Positions 1 to 10,985 of a DNA stretch of 33,102 nucleotides are shown piece after piece (the stretch's first letter is position 1; each line of letters opens with the position of its first letter). The notes beneath the pieces were generated by a model, which worked only from the letters and a program-made list of their open reading frames with translations, was not told where the DNA came from and did not search any database. Source of the DNA: Mycobacterium sp. (lineage in GTDB: Bacteria > Actinomycetota > Actinomycetes > Mycobacteriales > Mycobacteriaceae); NCBI GenBank assembly GCA_003987775.1, contig RXJD01000051.1:1-33102 (forward strand), in the 5' to 3' direction. A program made the position numbers and the translations under genes.

Positions 1-102
1 GGGGGTGGTGAGTGCGTCAAAGCTCAACGCGCACAGCCGGTCCTGCACCTCCTCGGACGCGTCGAAGACCTCCACGATCTCCTCACGCGTGCTCGATGAC
101 AT
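1..102 (-). CDS. 13E12-repeat/DUF222-type protein, N-terminal fragment
   Basis: Only the first 34 codons lie in the window; the gene runs off the left edge. It starts at an ATG whose complement is at 100-102. The protein begins MSSSTREEIVEVFDA and continues with DRLCALSFDALTTP. That opening resembles the N-terminus of the mycobacterial REP13E12/DUF222 family, whose members usually carry a C-terminal HNH nuclease domain. This is recognition from memory of the family, and the diagnostic domain is outside the window. The gene is divergent from the nitroreductase gene to its right. DUF222 proteins are multicopy and often sit at variable places in mycobacterial genomes, so this edge may mark a rearrangement-prone spot. 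Confidence 0.6.
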   Translation of the reverse strand, partial: MSSSTREEIVEVFDASEEVQDRLCALSFDALTTP

Positions 103-216
103 ACCCGGATCCTACGAAGGACCACCGACAACACAGGACCGGCGATTTCGGGCAAGATCAAGCGGCACAGAATATTTCGCTCACTTCGAGGCGTTGATGA
201 CACAGGACATGCCCCC

Positions 217-236
217 CGGATGACCAAGGTCCCTAC
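217..236 (+). promoter_or_regulatory. candidate DosR box upstream of Acg-type nitroreductase
   Basis: The 20-mer has the core GACCAAGGTCCC and matches the DosR consensus (TTSGGGACTWWAGTCCCSAA) at about 12 of 20 positions. The right half-site GTCCC is perfect. It lies 33 bp before the GTG start of the nitroreductase, whose relatives in M. tuberculosis are DosR-induced. The site was called by eye, and no transcription start could be assigned. Confidence 0.5.
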
Positions 237-269
237 CAATCCCCCGGCGGCAACCGTAACGTCCCTGCC

Positions 270-1265
270 GTGGACATCGAGACCGTCAAGAGCGCAGTCT
301 TGCTGGCCTGTCGGGCGCCGTCCATCCACAACAGTCAACCGTGGCATTGGGTCGTCGAGCACGACGCCGTCCACCTGTTCGCCGATCGCACCCGAACCGT
401 TCGTGCCACAGACCATTCCGGGCGCAGTGCCCTGATGAGCTGTGGCGCGACGCTGCACCACCTCGAGGTTGCGATGGCGGCGGCCGGCTGGCGCGCCACC
501 ATCACCCGCTTCCCGGACCCGAACGACTCCCGGCACCTGGCCACCCTGCGATTCCGTCCGATCGACCTCGTCACCTCGGCACACCGCAACCGGGCCGAAG
601 CGATCCTGCAGCGCTACACCGATCGGCTGCCTTTCGACCGCCCGATGTACTGGGACCATTTCGAGCCGGTGCTGCGCGACGCCCTCGACGACGAGGTAGC
701 CACCCTCCACGTTCTCGCCGACGAGCAGCGCCTCAGACTGGTCGAAGCATCGCAGCTGAGCGAGGAACTGCGTCGTGACGACGCGTCGTACCATGCCGAA
801 CTCGATTGGTGGACATCGCCGTTCGCGCTGTCCGAGGGCATGCCGCCATCCGCGTTGGCGTCCGACACCGAGCGGCTGCGGGTGGACGTCGCCCGGGAGT
901 TCCCGATCCGCGGCCACCAGGAGCGCCGCCCCGGCATAGCCACCGACTGGTCGAAGATCCTGGTGTTGTCGACACCCGCCGACACAAAAGCCGATGTGCT
1001 GCGCTGCGGCGAAGTACTCTCTACCGTGCTACTCGAATGCACCATGGCCGGAATGGCGACCTGCACATTGACGCACCTGATCGAATCAAGCGAGAGCCGC
1101 GAGATCGTGCGGGACCTGATCGGCCGGCGCGGCGAACCCCAGGTCTTGATCCGCGTCGGTATCACCCCGGCGATGGAACCCCTCCCAGCTCCGACACCTC
1201 GCCGGCCACTGCATGCCGTCCTCGAAATCCGCCCCACGCCCCCAGCCGAAAGGATGAGCCAATGA
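270..1265 (+). CDS. Acg-family putative nitroreductase (Rv3127-like)
   Basis: The product is 331 residues and starts at GTG 270 (MDIETVKSAVL). Near the N-terminus it has APSIHNSQPWHW, the signature of mycobacterial Acg-type nitroreductase-like flavoproteins (Rv2032, Rv3127, Rv3131). A C-terminal region ending in a P-x-PTPRRPL motif is shared with the second copy at 3670. In M. tuberculosis these proteins belong to the DosR regulon. Their enzymatic role is unsettled; Acg has been reported to bind FMN and may sequester flavin rather than reduce nitro compounds. The stop codon overlaps the next start (ATGA), so it is cotranscribed with the pyridoxamine-oxidase-like gene. A DosR-like palindrome lies just upstream. 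Synteny and sequence both favour the Rv3127 group over Rv3131, which has its own orthologue in this window. Confidence 0.85.
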   Translation: MDIETVKSAVLLACRAPSIHNSQPWHWVVEHDAVHLFADRTRTVRATDHSGRSALMSCGATLHHLEVAMAAAGWRATITRFPDPNDSRHLATLRFRPIDLVTSAHRNRAEAILQRYTDRLPFDRPMYWDHFEPVLRDALDDEVATLHVLADEQRLRLVEASQLSEELRRDDASYHAELDWWTSPFALSEGMPPSALASDTERLRVDVAREFPIRGHQERRPGIATDWSKILVLSTPADTKADVLRCGEVLSTVLLECTMAGMATCTLTHLIESSESREIVRDLIGRRGEPQVLIRVGITPAMEPLPAPTPRRPLHAVLEIRPTPPAERMSQ

Positions 1266-1690
1266 GCATTGAGCCGATCACCGTCCTGTCCGAAAGCGAG
1301 AGTTGGGATCTGCTCGGCACCGCCTCGCTCGGCCGGTTGGTGACCAACTTCGGCGGCGAACCGGAGATCTTCCCGGTCAACTTCGTCGTGCAGGACCGGA
1401 CCGTGTTGTTCCGGACAGCCGAAGGCACCAAATTGTTCTCGGCGGTCGGGCATCGCACGGTGATCTTCGAGGCCGACGACCACAACGTCGCCGAGGGCTG
1501 GAGTGTGATCGTGCGCGGCCGGGCCCGGCTGTTGAAGACCGACGCCGACATTCAGCAGGCCGATAAGGCCGGGCTGTATCCGTGGGTGGCGACGGCCAAG
1601 CCCAATTTCGTGCGCATCACACCGAACGACATCACCGGCCGCCGCTTCGTGTTCGGTCCCGAGCCGGACCACAACGAGACCGTCGCATAA
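1262..1690 (+). CDS. pyridoxamine 5'-phosphate oxidase-like flavin protein (Rv3129-like)
   Basis: The product is 142 residues beginning MSIEPITVLSESESWDLL. The pattern LLGTASLGRLVT, then PVNFVVQDRTVLFRTAEGTK, then a valine-rich strand and RGRARLL is typical of the split-barrel FMN/F420-binding family (Pyridox_oxase/DUF385-type). The ATG overlaps the preceding stop by four bases, so translation is probably coupled. In M. tuberculosis the small DosR-regulated protein Rv3129, of the same fold, sits at this place. Physiological substrate and cofactor (FMN or F420) cannot be read from the sequence. It ends four bases from the convergent truncated haemoglobin gene. Confidence 0.8.
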   Translation: MSIEPITVLSESESWDLLGTASLGRLVTNFGGEPEIFPVNFVVQDRTVLFRTAEGTKLFSAVGHRTVIFEADDHNVAEGWSVIVRGRARLLKTDADIQQADKAGLYPWVATAKPNFVRITPNDITGRRFVFGPEPDHNETVA

Positions 1691-1694
1691 AGCC

Positions 1695-2108
1695 TCAGCG
1701 GGCGAGTAGCGCGTCGAGCTCTCGAGCGTCAAACCCGTTCAACCGGCGGTGCATCGACCAGGCAATCCTGGCCGCCTGCAGCTTGGCGTGCTCGGCGACC
1801 GGCCCGTAGTAGAGCTCGTCCACCGCCTCGTTCCACAGATTAAGCCAGCGCACAAAGTGGTTCGCGGCCAACGGAGTTCGGCTGTGCAGGTCCCGGTGCA
1901 CCCTCAGTGCGTTACCGCGGTAGCGTCCGGCGCGGAAGAGTGTGGTCTCCCAGAAGTCGCACATCGTCGGGATGTGCCCGTCCAGCCCGGCGGCCCGCAA
2001 CTCCGTGAACACGTCGTACAAAGTCTCGTCGTGCAATGCCGTCCCGTAGAAGCGGCGCAGCAAGGTCTCCACGTCGGCACGGTCGGTGAGATCCGGTGCG
2101 CCCGCCAT
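1695..2108 (-). CDS. group III truncated haemoglobin
   Basis: The product is 137 residues. Compared from memory with Campylobacter Ctb it keeps a RRFYG segment with B10 Tyr21, E7 His45 and the following TMCDFW (CD1 Phe), proximal F8 His71 in LRVHRDL, and G8 Trp88 in VRWLNLW. The Gly-Gly motifs of group I and II truncated globins are absent, which fits group III. Such globins bind O2 and NO; Ctb moderates O2 and affects the nitrosative stress response. The ATG shares one base with the stop of the WS/DGAT gene (TGATG), so it is translated from the tgs1 transcript and would be DosR-controlled if tgs1 is. I do not recall a group III globin at this locus in M. tuberculosis, which has GlbN and GlbO of groups I and II. 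Confidence 0.85.
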   Translation of the reverse strand: MAGAPDLTDRADVETLLRRFYGTALHDETLYDVFTELRAAGLDGHIPTMCDFWETTLFRAGRYRGNALRVHRDLHSRTPLAANHFVRWLNLWNEAVDELYYGPVAEHAKLQAARIAWSMHRRLNGFDARELDALLAR

Positions 2109-3493
2109 CAGACCACCAGCGACAGCGGCCCACGGGTCGGAGGGTTCCTGCGTCGCTTGCTGATTTTGACCAATCGCGCGACGGCGGCCTCGATGCCGCG
2201 GGCCAGTTGGTCGACGTCGGTGACCACGTCGTAATCGGTGAGAATCCCGAAGAAGAGTTCGCCGGCGTAGCTGAGCATCGCCACGCCGGTGCGCAGGTCC
2301 ATCGCCAGCGGTGGAACCGGGTACAACCCGGTGACCTGCCGGCCCATGATCCGCAGCGGGCGGCGCGGACCTGGCACGTTGGTCGCCACTGTCACCACGC
2401 CGCGTTGCGGCAGGCGCATCAGCAGCCCGACGGTCCATGCGCTCAGCGCAAACGGGATGCGGTTCGTCAACGCCACGAACATATTTCCCGCCTGCCGCTG
2501 ACCGCTCGACTTCGCCCGGCCCAGACGGTCGTGCACCGTTCTCAGCCGTTCGACCGGACTGTCCTCGTCCACAGGCAGATTCGGCAGCATCAACGACACC
2601 CGATTGTCTGTCTCACCGGCCGCGCCGGCCGACCGAACCGACACTGGGACCAGGGTCCGCAGCGAACCGCGCAGCGGCTTGAGCCCGCGCTCGACCATGA
2701 CGTTGCGATAGCTCTCGGTAATGGCTGCCAGCGCAACATCATTGATCGTGACATCGAACGTCGAGGCGATCAGTTCGATGTCGCTCATGGACACCCGCGC
2801 CCCGCCGTACCGGCGCTGGTCGCTGAGTGGACCGTTCAGTGACGACGCGGACGGGATCAGCAGCCCGGCGGCGATCTCGCCGGCACCCTGGACGGCGCGG
2901 GCGATTCCGGCAGTCAGGGCAGCCGAGGCTTGCGCCACACCGCCGAACAGAGACGACCGTTGTGCGGGACTGGCTTTCGCAACTTTCCGCGGTGCACGAG
3001 CCTTACCGTGCGACACACTGCCGACACCGTCGTCACACAGCCCGGCGAGGATATGCGTGGCGGCGATTCCGTCGGCCATGCAGTGGTGCAGCTTGGTCAG
3101 CATCGCCCAGCGATCGTCGGCAAGCCCCTCGATGACCCACACCTCCCACAGCGGCCGATCCCGGTCCAAGCGCCGTGCCATCACGTCGGCGATCAACCCG
3201 AACAGTTCCCGGTCGTCACCCGGATGCGGCAGGGCGGCCCGCCGAACGTGCCGCCGGATATCGAACCCGGGATCGTCCACCCACTCCGGCGCACCAAGAT
3301 CGAGGGGATGCAGCCGCAACCGCTGCCCGAACCGCGGGCAGCCGCGGATCCGTTGTGCGAAGACCGAGATCAGCGCATCCTGCTCCGGAGCCGGCCCTTC
3401 GATGACCGCCAGGCCCCCGATGGCCAGGCTGACACGCCGATCGGCATCCTCTGCCTTGAGAAACCCGGCGTCCAGCGTCGTCAGGTGGTCCAT
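2108..3493 (-). CDS. tgs1: WS/DGAT triacylglycerol synthase (Tgs1-like)
   Basis: The product is 461 residues, close to the length of M. tuberculosis Tgs1 (Rv3130c). It opens MDHLTTLDAGFL and has the acyltransferase active-site motif HHxxxDG at residues 136-142 (HHCMADG, catalytic His137). It also has PLWEVWVIEGL, NDVALAAITESYR and the C-terminal PLAMDLRTGVAMLSYAGELF typical of the family. The enzyme joins acyl-CoA to diacylglycerol, making the storage lipid that accumulates in hypoxic or NO-treated mycobacteria. It is the first gene of a minus-strand pair with the truncated haemoglobin. It diverges from the Rv3131-like gene, with DosR-like palindromes in the shared promoter region. Confidence 0.92.
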   Translation of the reverse strand: MDHLTTLDAGFLKAEDADRRVSLAIGGLAVIEGPAPEQDALISVFAQRIRGCPRFGQRLRLHPLDLGAPEWVDDPGFDIRRHVRRAALPHPGDDRELFGLIADVMARRLDRDRPLWEVWVIEGLADDRWAMLTKLHHCMADGIAATHILAGLCDDGVGSVSHGKARAPRKVAKASPAQRSSLFGGVAQASAALTAGIARAVQGAGEIAAGLLIPSASSLNGPLSDQRRYGGARVSMSDIELIASTFDVTINDVALAAITESYRNVMVERGLKPLRGSLRTLVPVSVRSAGAAGETDNRVSLMLPNLPVDEDSPVERLRTVHDRLGRAKSSGQRQAGNMFVALTNRIPFALSAWTVGLLMRLPQRGVVTVATNVPGPRRPLRIMGRQVTGLYPVPPLAMDLRTGVAMLSYAGELFFGILTDYDVVTDVDQLARGIEAAVARLVKISKRRRNPPTRGPLSLVV

Positions 3494-3558
3494 GGATCAG
3501 CACCCTCCCAAGTATGTGCAACTGTCAGTTTCACTATCCGCCTTCGGCGGCGTCCGGA

Positions 3559-3578
3559 GCAGGGCCAAAGGTCCCACG
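3559..3578. promoter_or_regulatory. candidate DosR box between tgs1 and Rv3131-like gene
   Basis: The core GGGCCAAAGGTCCC matches the DosR consensus core at 11 of 14 positions, and both GGG and CCC arms are intact. It lies 65 bp upstream of the tgs1 start and 91 bp upstream of the Rv3131-like ATG, so it could serve both divergent genes as at the M. tuberculosis locus. A weaker match, AGGGCTTCGGCCTC at 3584-3597, follows one and a half turns later and may be a secondary site. Confidence 0.6.
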
Positions 3579-3669
3579 CCAGTAGGGCTTCGGCCTCTGC
3601 CGCAGGTCGCGGCGCACCGACGATGCTGATTGCGTGACCACAGTCATGGACAGGAAGGGCTCGGCCCCG

Positions 3670-7025
<3,356 letters not shown>

Positions 7026-7033
7026 GGCATCAC

Positions 7034-7038
7034 TCCTG
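7034..7038 (-). promoter_or_regulatory. ribosome binding site deciding the TTG start of dosR
   Basis: On the minus strand AGGAG stands eight bases before TTG 7025. No in-frame ATG or GTG lies nearby, so this spacing supports TTG initiation. A three-codon reading frame (ATG CCT TGG, then TAA) starts between the site and the TTG but has only two bases of spacing. Confidence 0.6.
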
Positions 7039-7050
7039 ATCTCGCCATTA

Positions 7051-7842
7051 CTACAGATTGCCGCTTCGCACCGTCAGCACCGAGGAGCCCGCGTTGTACA
7101 CGCTGCGCACCTGCGCGGCGTGCGCGTCGGTGACGAATAGCTGACCTGGCCCCTCGTTGTCAGCCATGTAGCGGCCACCGTGTCCCCGCACGATCGCCGA
7201 CTCCACCCGCACATCGGGATACAAGCGTGTCCACCGGGTCAGCCTGCGGTCCAATTGCGCTTTCGCCAAGCGGTTTCCGTCACCCGCCTGCGCATGGGTC
7301 TCCTGCACGGAAACGGCGCGCAGTGGGACGCCACGCAGGCGAGCCTCCTGGAAGGCATGGCGCAACACGGCGCCGTTGTCCGCTTCCGCGACCACTCGCC
7401 TGATCGTCGGGACAGTGGTGCCGTCGGGCGACCGGTGGATCACCGCGACGGGACACAGCGAGGATCCGGCCAGCGCGCCGGCAACGGATCCCTGACCGCT
7501 GTGCGCGTGATTGCGCCCGATCGAGCCGACACAGATCATCGACGCCGACCGGGACTCCTGCATCAGTTTGGTGAGGGGCCGGCCCCAGAGGATCTCGGTG
7601 TCGACCACGACCTCTTTGCCGGTCGCCTTGATCGCCTGCTGGGCGTCGAACAACGCCGCGCGCGCGGCTGCCTGGTGCCCGGCGATTCCGCCTGAGACTG
7701 GCGGCGATTCGATGACGTAGACCAGTCGCAGCGGAACGTCTCGGGTGACCGCTTCATCAATTGCCCACAGCGCAGCGTGCAGAGCCGCCCTCGAACCGTC
7801 GATACCCACGACGACTGCGGGACCTGAGTCGCGGCTGCTCAT
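7051..7842 (-). CDS. universal stress protein, tandem USP domains (Rv3134c-like)
   Basis: The product is 263 residues with two USP domains (about 8-140 and 150-263). The first has a VVVGIDGS start and a nucleotide-binding glycine motif in [18 protein letters not shown]. The second is more degenerate. Rv3134c of M. tuberculosis (268 residues) is the first gene of the dosRS operon and is DosR-induced; its biochemical role is not settled. A strong AAGGAGAG lies about five bases before the ATG. Two DosR-like boxes lie 65-105 bp upstream, consistent with autoregulation of USP-dosR-dosS. It is divergent from the nitric oxide reductase operon. Confidence 0.92.
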   Translation of the reverse strand: MSSRDSGPAVVVGIDGSRAALHAALWAIDEAVTRDVPLRLVYVIESPPVSGGIAGHQAAARAALFDAQQAIKATGKEVVVDTEILWGRPLTKLMQESRSASMICVGSIGRNHAHSGQGSVAGALAGSSLCPVAVIHRSPDGTTVPTIRRVVAEADNGAVLRHAFQEARLRGVPLRAVSVQETHAQAGDGNRLAKAQLDRRLTRWTRLYPDVRVESAIVRGHGGRYMADNEGPGQLFVTDAHAAQVRSVYNAGSSVLTVRSGNL

Positions 7843-7906
7843 CGCGGTCTCTCCTTAACTCGAACGGTCGGCCAACCCGAACGCTATTGACCACTCGCCG
7901 GCCGCC

Positions 7907-7947
7907 CAAGAGGCGTTGGTCCCCGGATCGGTGGCTTAGGTCCCTAG
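7907..7947. promoter_or_regulatory. tandem DosR-box pair between USP-dosRS and norB
   Basis: Two overlap-free 20-mers start at 7907 and 7928, exactly 21 bp apart. The second, with core GTGGCTTAGGTCCC, matches the DosR consensus at about 14 of 20 positions; the first, with core GAGGCGTTGGTCCC, at about 11 of 20. The pair is 65 bp upstream of the USP start and about 120 bp upstream of norB, so it can autoregulate USP-dosRS and possibly act on norB. No experimental start site is known here. Confidence 0.6.
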
Positions 7948-8067
7948 AGCGAAGGGTTTCGCGCGAACTCTTGCCACCGCGGCACGCCGCGAATTTGATG
8001 GGTCTGGGCGCCCTGACGCTCGGGTGCCCGGGCAGAAGTTCGGTCGCCTACCCGGGGGTTCCTAGTC

Positions 8068-10362
8068 ATGGCCGTCCAAGAGACATCGCCACATTCCGCC
8101 CAGCCGACGTCTCAGCCCCTGGTGGGCAAAGGGTGGGTCCAGGGCGTGGCGCTGGTGCTGATCTTCGGCTTTCTGGTGATGGGCATCCTGGCCTACCGGA
8201 CCTACACGGCGGCGATGCCGATGCCGGACAAGGTGGTCACCGAATCCGGCCAGGTGCTGTTCACCGGTGCAGACATCACCGCCGGCCAGGAACTGTTCCA
8301 GGCCCGCGGCCTGATGCAGTACGGATCGGTGCTCGGCCACGGTGCCTACCTGGGGCCCGACTACACCGCCGACTACCTGCGGATGGCGACAGACGATGTC
8401 ACCGACCAGTTTCGCGCCGCGGGTGTGGCGGACCCGCACAGTCAGGTGGTCAGCGAGTTCCGCACCAACCGCTACCGTGCCGACACGAAAACGCTGGTGT
8501 TCACCGACCGTCAGGCCGCCGCCTTCGACCGCATCCAGAGCCACTATGCGGCCTACTTCGGCGAGAACTCCACCAAGTACGGACTGCTGCCCCGGCTGAT
8601 CACCGACAAGGCCCAGATCCGGCGCCTGACGGCGTTCTTCGCCTGGACCGCGTGGGCGGCGGCCGCCGAACGGCCCGGCCACAAGTACACCTACACCAAC
8701 AACTGGCCGGCCGAACAACGCGTCGACAACGGTCCGACCGCAGCGGTGATCGTGTGGTCCGCGCTGTCGCTCATCGCGTTGCTGGGCGGCATCGGGGTCA
8801 TGTTCGCGATCTACGGACGCTGGAGCCAGAAGGTCGGCTGGCACGGCGCCGAAACGTCCACTCTGGCGTTCCGCCAGCCTGGCGAAGTGAGCCTGACGCC
8901 GGCACAGCGGGCCACCATCTGGTTCTTCGCCGTGGTGTCGGTGCTCTTCCTGGCTCAATCGTTGCTGGGCGCGGCGGCCGAGCACTATCGGGCTGACCTG
9001 TCCACGTTCTTCGGGCTGGACCTGGCCCGGCTGCTTCCCTACAACCTCGCCCGCACCTGGCATCTGCAGCTGGCCCTGTTCTGGACCGCGGCGGCGTTTC
9101 TGGCCGGTGGCATCTTCCTGGTGCCCTTCATCGCCCGCCGGGAGCCCAAACGCCAGGCGCTGCTGGCGTACGTGTTGCTCGGAGCGGTCGCGCTGGTGGT
9201 GTTCGGCTCACTGACCTGTGAGGCGCTGTCCATCTACGGCGTCATTCCCAGTGGCGGTCTGTTCTCTCAGCAGTGGGAATACCTGGACCTGCCGCGGCTG
9301 TGGCAGATCCTGCTCGTCGTCGGGTTGTTCGTCTGGATCGCGATCATCTGGCGCGGTATCCGCGCCCGGCTCAAGACCGAATCGAAGATGAACATGCCGT
9401 GGCTGTTCTTCTTCTCCGGCTTGGCGATTCCGATGTTCTACGCTGTCGGACTGCTCGCGAGCAGCGACACCCACTTCACTGTCGCCGACTTCTGGCGGTT
9501 CTGGGTGGTCCACCTGTGGGTCGAGGACTTTCTGGAACTGTTCACCACCGTGATGGTGGCCTACATCTTCGTGTTGCTGGGGGTGGTACGGGAGCGAATT
9601 GCGCTGGGCGTCATCTTCCTTGACGTCATCCTGTACTCCGCCGGCGGCGTCATCGGCACCATGCACCACCTGTACTTCTCCGGGACACCGGTGGAACACA
9701 TGGCGCTGGGTGCGTTCTTCTCGGCAGCCGAGGTGATTCCGCTGACCTTCCTCACCGTCGAGGCGTGGGCCTTCCTGCAGCTCGGCGCCCGCCAGCAGTC
9801 CGGGGACGCGAATCCGTTTCCGCACCGCTGGGCGGTGATGTTCCTGGTGGCGGTCGGGTTCTGGAACTTCCTGGGGGCCGGCATATTCGGCTTCCTGATC
9901 AACCTCCCAATGGTGTCGTACTACCAGATCGGCACCGCGCTGACGGCCAATCACGGGCATGCCGCGATGATGGGCGTCTACGGCATGCTCGCCGTCGGTC
10001 TGGCGATGTTCGCGTTCCGCTACGTCATCCCCGCCGACAAGTGGCCCGAGCGGCTGGCCCGAACGTCGTTCTGGTGCATGAACATCGGTCTGGCCTGGAT
10101 GGTATTCGTCACGCTGTTGCCGCTGGGGGTGCTGCAGCTCTACCACTCGGTCGGCGACGGCTATTTCGAGGCGCGATCACTGGGCTACATCACCAAACCC
10201 GGCAACGCGGTTCTGGAATGGCTCCGGCTGCCGGGAGACGTGATCCTGATCGTCGGCGGGGTACTGCCGTTCGTCTGGATCGCATGGACCGCGTTACGCA
10301 ACTTCCGCTCCGGCACGACGGTCGATGAGTTACCCGAGCGCCCGTTGTACAGCGAGACATGA
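8068..10362 (+). CDS. norB: quinol-type nitric oxide reductase (qNOR), single subunit
   Basis: The product is 764 residues, the usual length of fused quinol-dependent NO reductases (haem-copper oxidase superfamily). The N-terminal part has one membrane helix (about 25-45) and a large extracytoplasmic domain resembling NorC without a CxxCH haem site. It is followed by about 12 more helices. Metal ligands are visible: His332 in TWHLQ (low-spin haem b), His482 with Glu486 in HLWVE and His533-His534 in MHHLYFSG (FeB), and His629/His631 in NHGHA (haems b3 and b). It reduces 2 NO to N2O in the cytoplasmic membrane using quinol. It heads an operon with ATGA overlap to the next gene and diverges from the NO-responsive dosRS operon. 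I do not recall it at this locus in M. tuberculosis, so it is probably an inserted or lost block. The ribosome site is weak. Confidence 0.94.
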   Translation: MAVQETSPHSAQPTSQPLVGKGWVQGVALVLIFGFLVMGILAYRTYTAAMPMPDKVVTESGQVLFTGADITAGQELFQARGLMQYGSVLGHGAYLGPDYTADYLRMATDDVTDQFRAAGVADPHSQVVSEFRTNRYRADTKTLVFTDRQAAAFDRIQSHYAAYFGENSTKYGLLPRLITDKAQIRRLTAFFAWTAWAAAAERPGHKYTYTNNWPAEQRVDNGPTAAVIVWSALSLIALLGGIGVMFAIYGRWSQKVGWHGAETSTLAFRQPGEVSLTPAQRATIWFFAVVSVLFLAQSLLGAAAEHYRADLSTFFGLDLARLLPYNLARTWHLQLALFWTAAAFLAGGIFLVPFIARREPKRQALLAYVLLGAVALVVFGSLTCEALSIYGVIPSGGLFSQQWEYLDLPRLWQILLVVGLFVWIAIIWRGIRARLKTESKMNMPWLFFFSGLAIPMFYAVGLLASSDTHFTVADFWRFWVVHLWVEDFLELFTTVMVAYIFVLLGVVRERIALGVIFLDVILYSAGGVIGTMHHLYFSGTPVEHMALGAFFSAAEVIPLTFLTVEAWAFLQLGARQQSGDANPFPHRWAVMFLVAVGFWNFLGAGIFGFLINLPMVSYYQIGTALTANHGHAAMMGVYGMLAVGLAMFAFRYVIPADKWPERLARTSFWCMNIGLAWMVFVTLLPLGVLQLYHSVGDGYFEARSLGYITKPGNAVLEWLRLPGDVILIVGGVLPFVWIAWTALRNFRSGTTVDELPERPLYSET

Positions 10363-10985
10363 CACCGCCCGCCACGGCGGTCTGGCTGATCGCCGGCTAC
10401 TCGCTAATGCTGCTCGCCGTCGGGTGGTGCTTCGACGCCATGGCACGACACGCCTCGGCGCGCGCCGCGGCCTGGCGGACCGGCCGGTTCAGCTACCGCC
10501 CCGACCACGATGCCTGGGTGTGTCCGCAGGATCAGTGGCTGTGGCCGACGTCGTTCGACCCTAAGCACCGGGTGATGCGGTACCGCGCGCTGCCGGTCGT
10601 ATGCAACAGCTGCCCCGTCAAGGCCACCTGCACCACCTCGGATCACGGCCGGGAGATCAGCCGCGAGGTCGATCCCTGGCCACATTCGGAAGCGGGACGC
10701 TTCCACCGCGGGATCGGTTGCAGCGTAGCGGGATTCGGCATCGTGCTGCCCACGGCGACATTGATCGCCAACCACTCGCTGTCGGAGGTGCTGGTCTTGA
10801 CCGGCACCGTCACCGTCGTGCTGACGCTCGGGCTGCCCCTGGCCCGCCACCTGTGGAACACCCCGGCCAATGCGCCGGACCACCTGCCCCACCGCACCGC
10901 CATCGAGGACGAGGTAGCCGCCGCGATCGATCGCTACTCCACCCACTGGGGCGGCAGCTGGAAACCCAAGGAGGACCGGACATGA
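10359..10985 (+). CDS. four-cysteine membrane protein, unknown function
   Basis: The product is 208 residues, with no function recognised. There is one N-terminal membrane helix (about 6-24), then a soluble segment with Cys55, Cys82-x2-Cys85-x5-Cys91 and Cys121, then two hydrophobic segments (about 122-160) and a hydrophilic tail. The CPQD and CNSCPVKATCTTSD pattern looks like a zinc ribbon or iron-sulfur site. Similar cysteine spacing occurs near the C-terminus of IS1182-type transposases, but no transposase catalytic region is present. It overlaps norB by four bases and the slipin gene by four bases, so it is made with the NO reductase. Inference: a metal-binding partner or electron/NO-responsive accessory in the membrane. 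A strong AAGGAGG at its 3' end serves the slipin gene. Confidence 0.75.
   Translation: MTPPATAVWLIAGYSLMLLAVGWCFDAMARHASARAAAWRTGRFSYRPDHDAWVCPQDQWLWPTSFDPKHRVMRYRALPVVCNSCPVKATCTTSDHGREISREVDPWPHSEAGRFHRGIGCSVAGFGIVLPTATLIANHSLSEVLVLTGTVTVVLTLGLPLARHLWNTPANAPDHLPHRTAIEDEVAAAIDRYSTHWGGSWKPKEDRT

Noticed and set aside
195-216. Second DosR box before the first nitroreductase (around GGACATGCCC)
   Set aside because: The arms do not fit the 14-base core spacing and fewer than half of the positions match.
3538-3550. Hairpin CCGCC-TTC-GGCGG as a terminator in the tgs1/Rv3131-like promoter region
   Set aside because: It lies between two divergent genes where no transcript should end, and no T-tract follows; left as unassigned structure.
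10359-10985. IS1182-type transposase fragment
   Set aside because: Only the cysteine spacing is similar. There are membrane helices, no catalytic DDE residues, and intact coupling to norB and the slipin gene.
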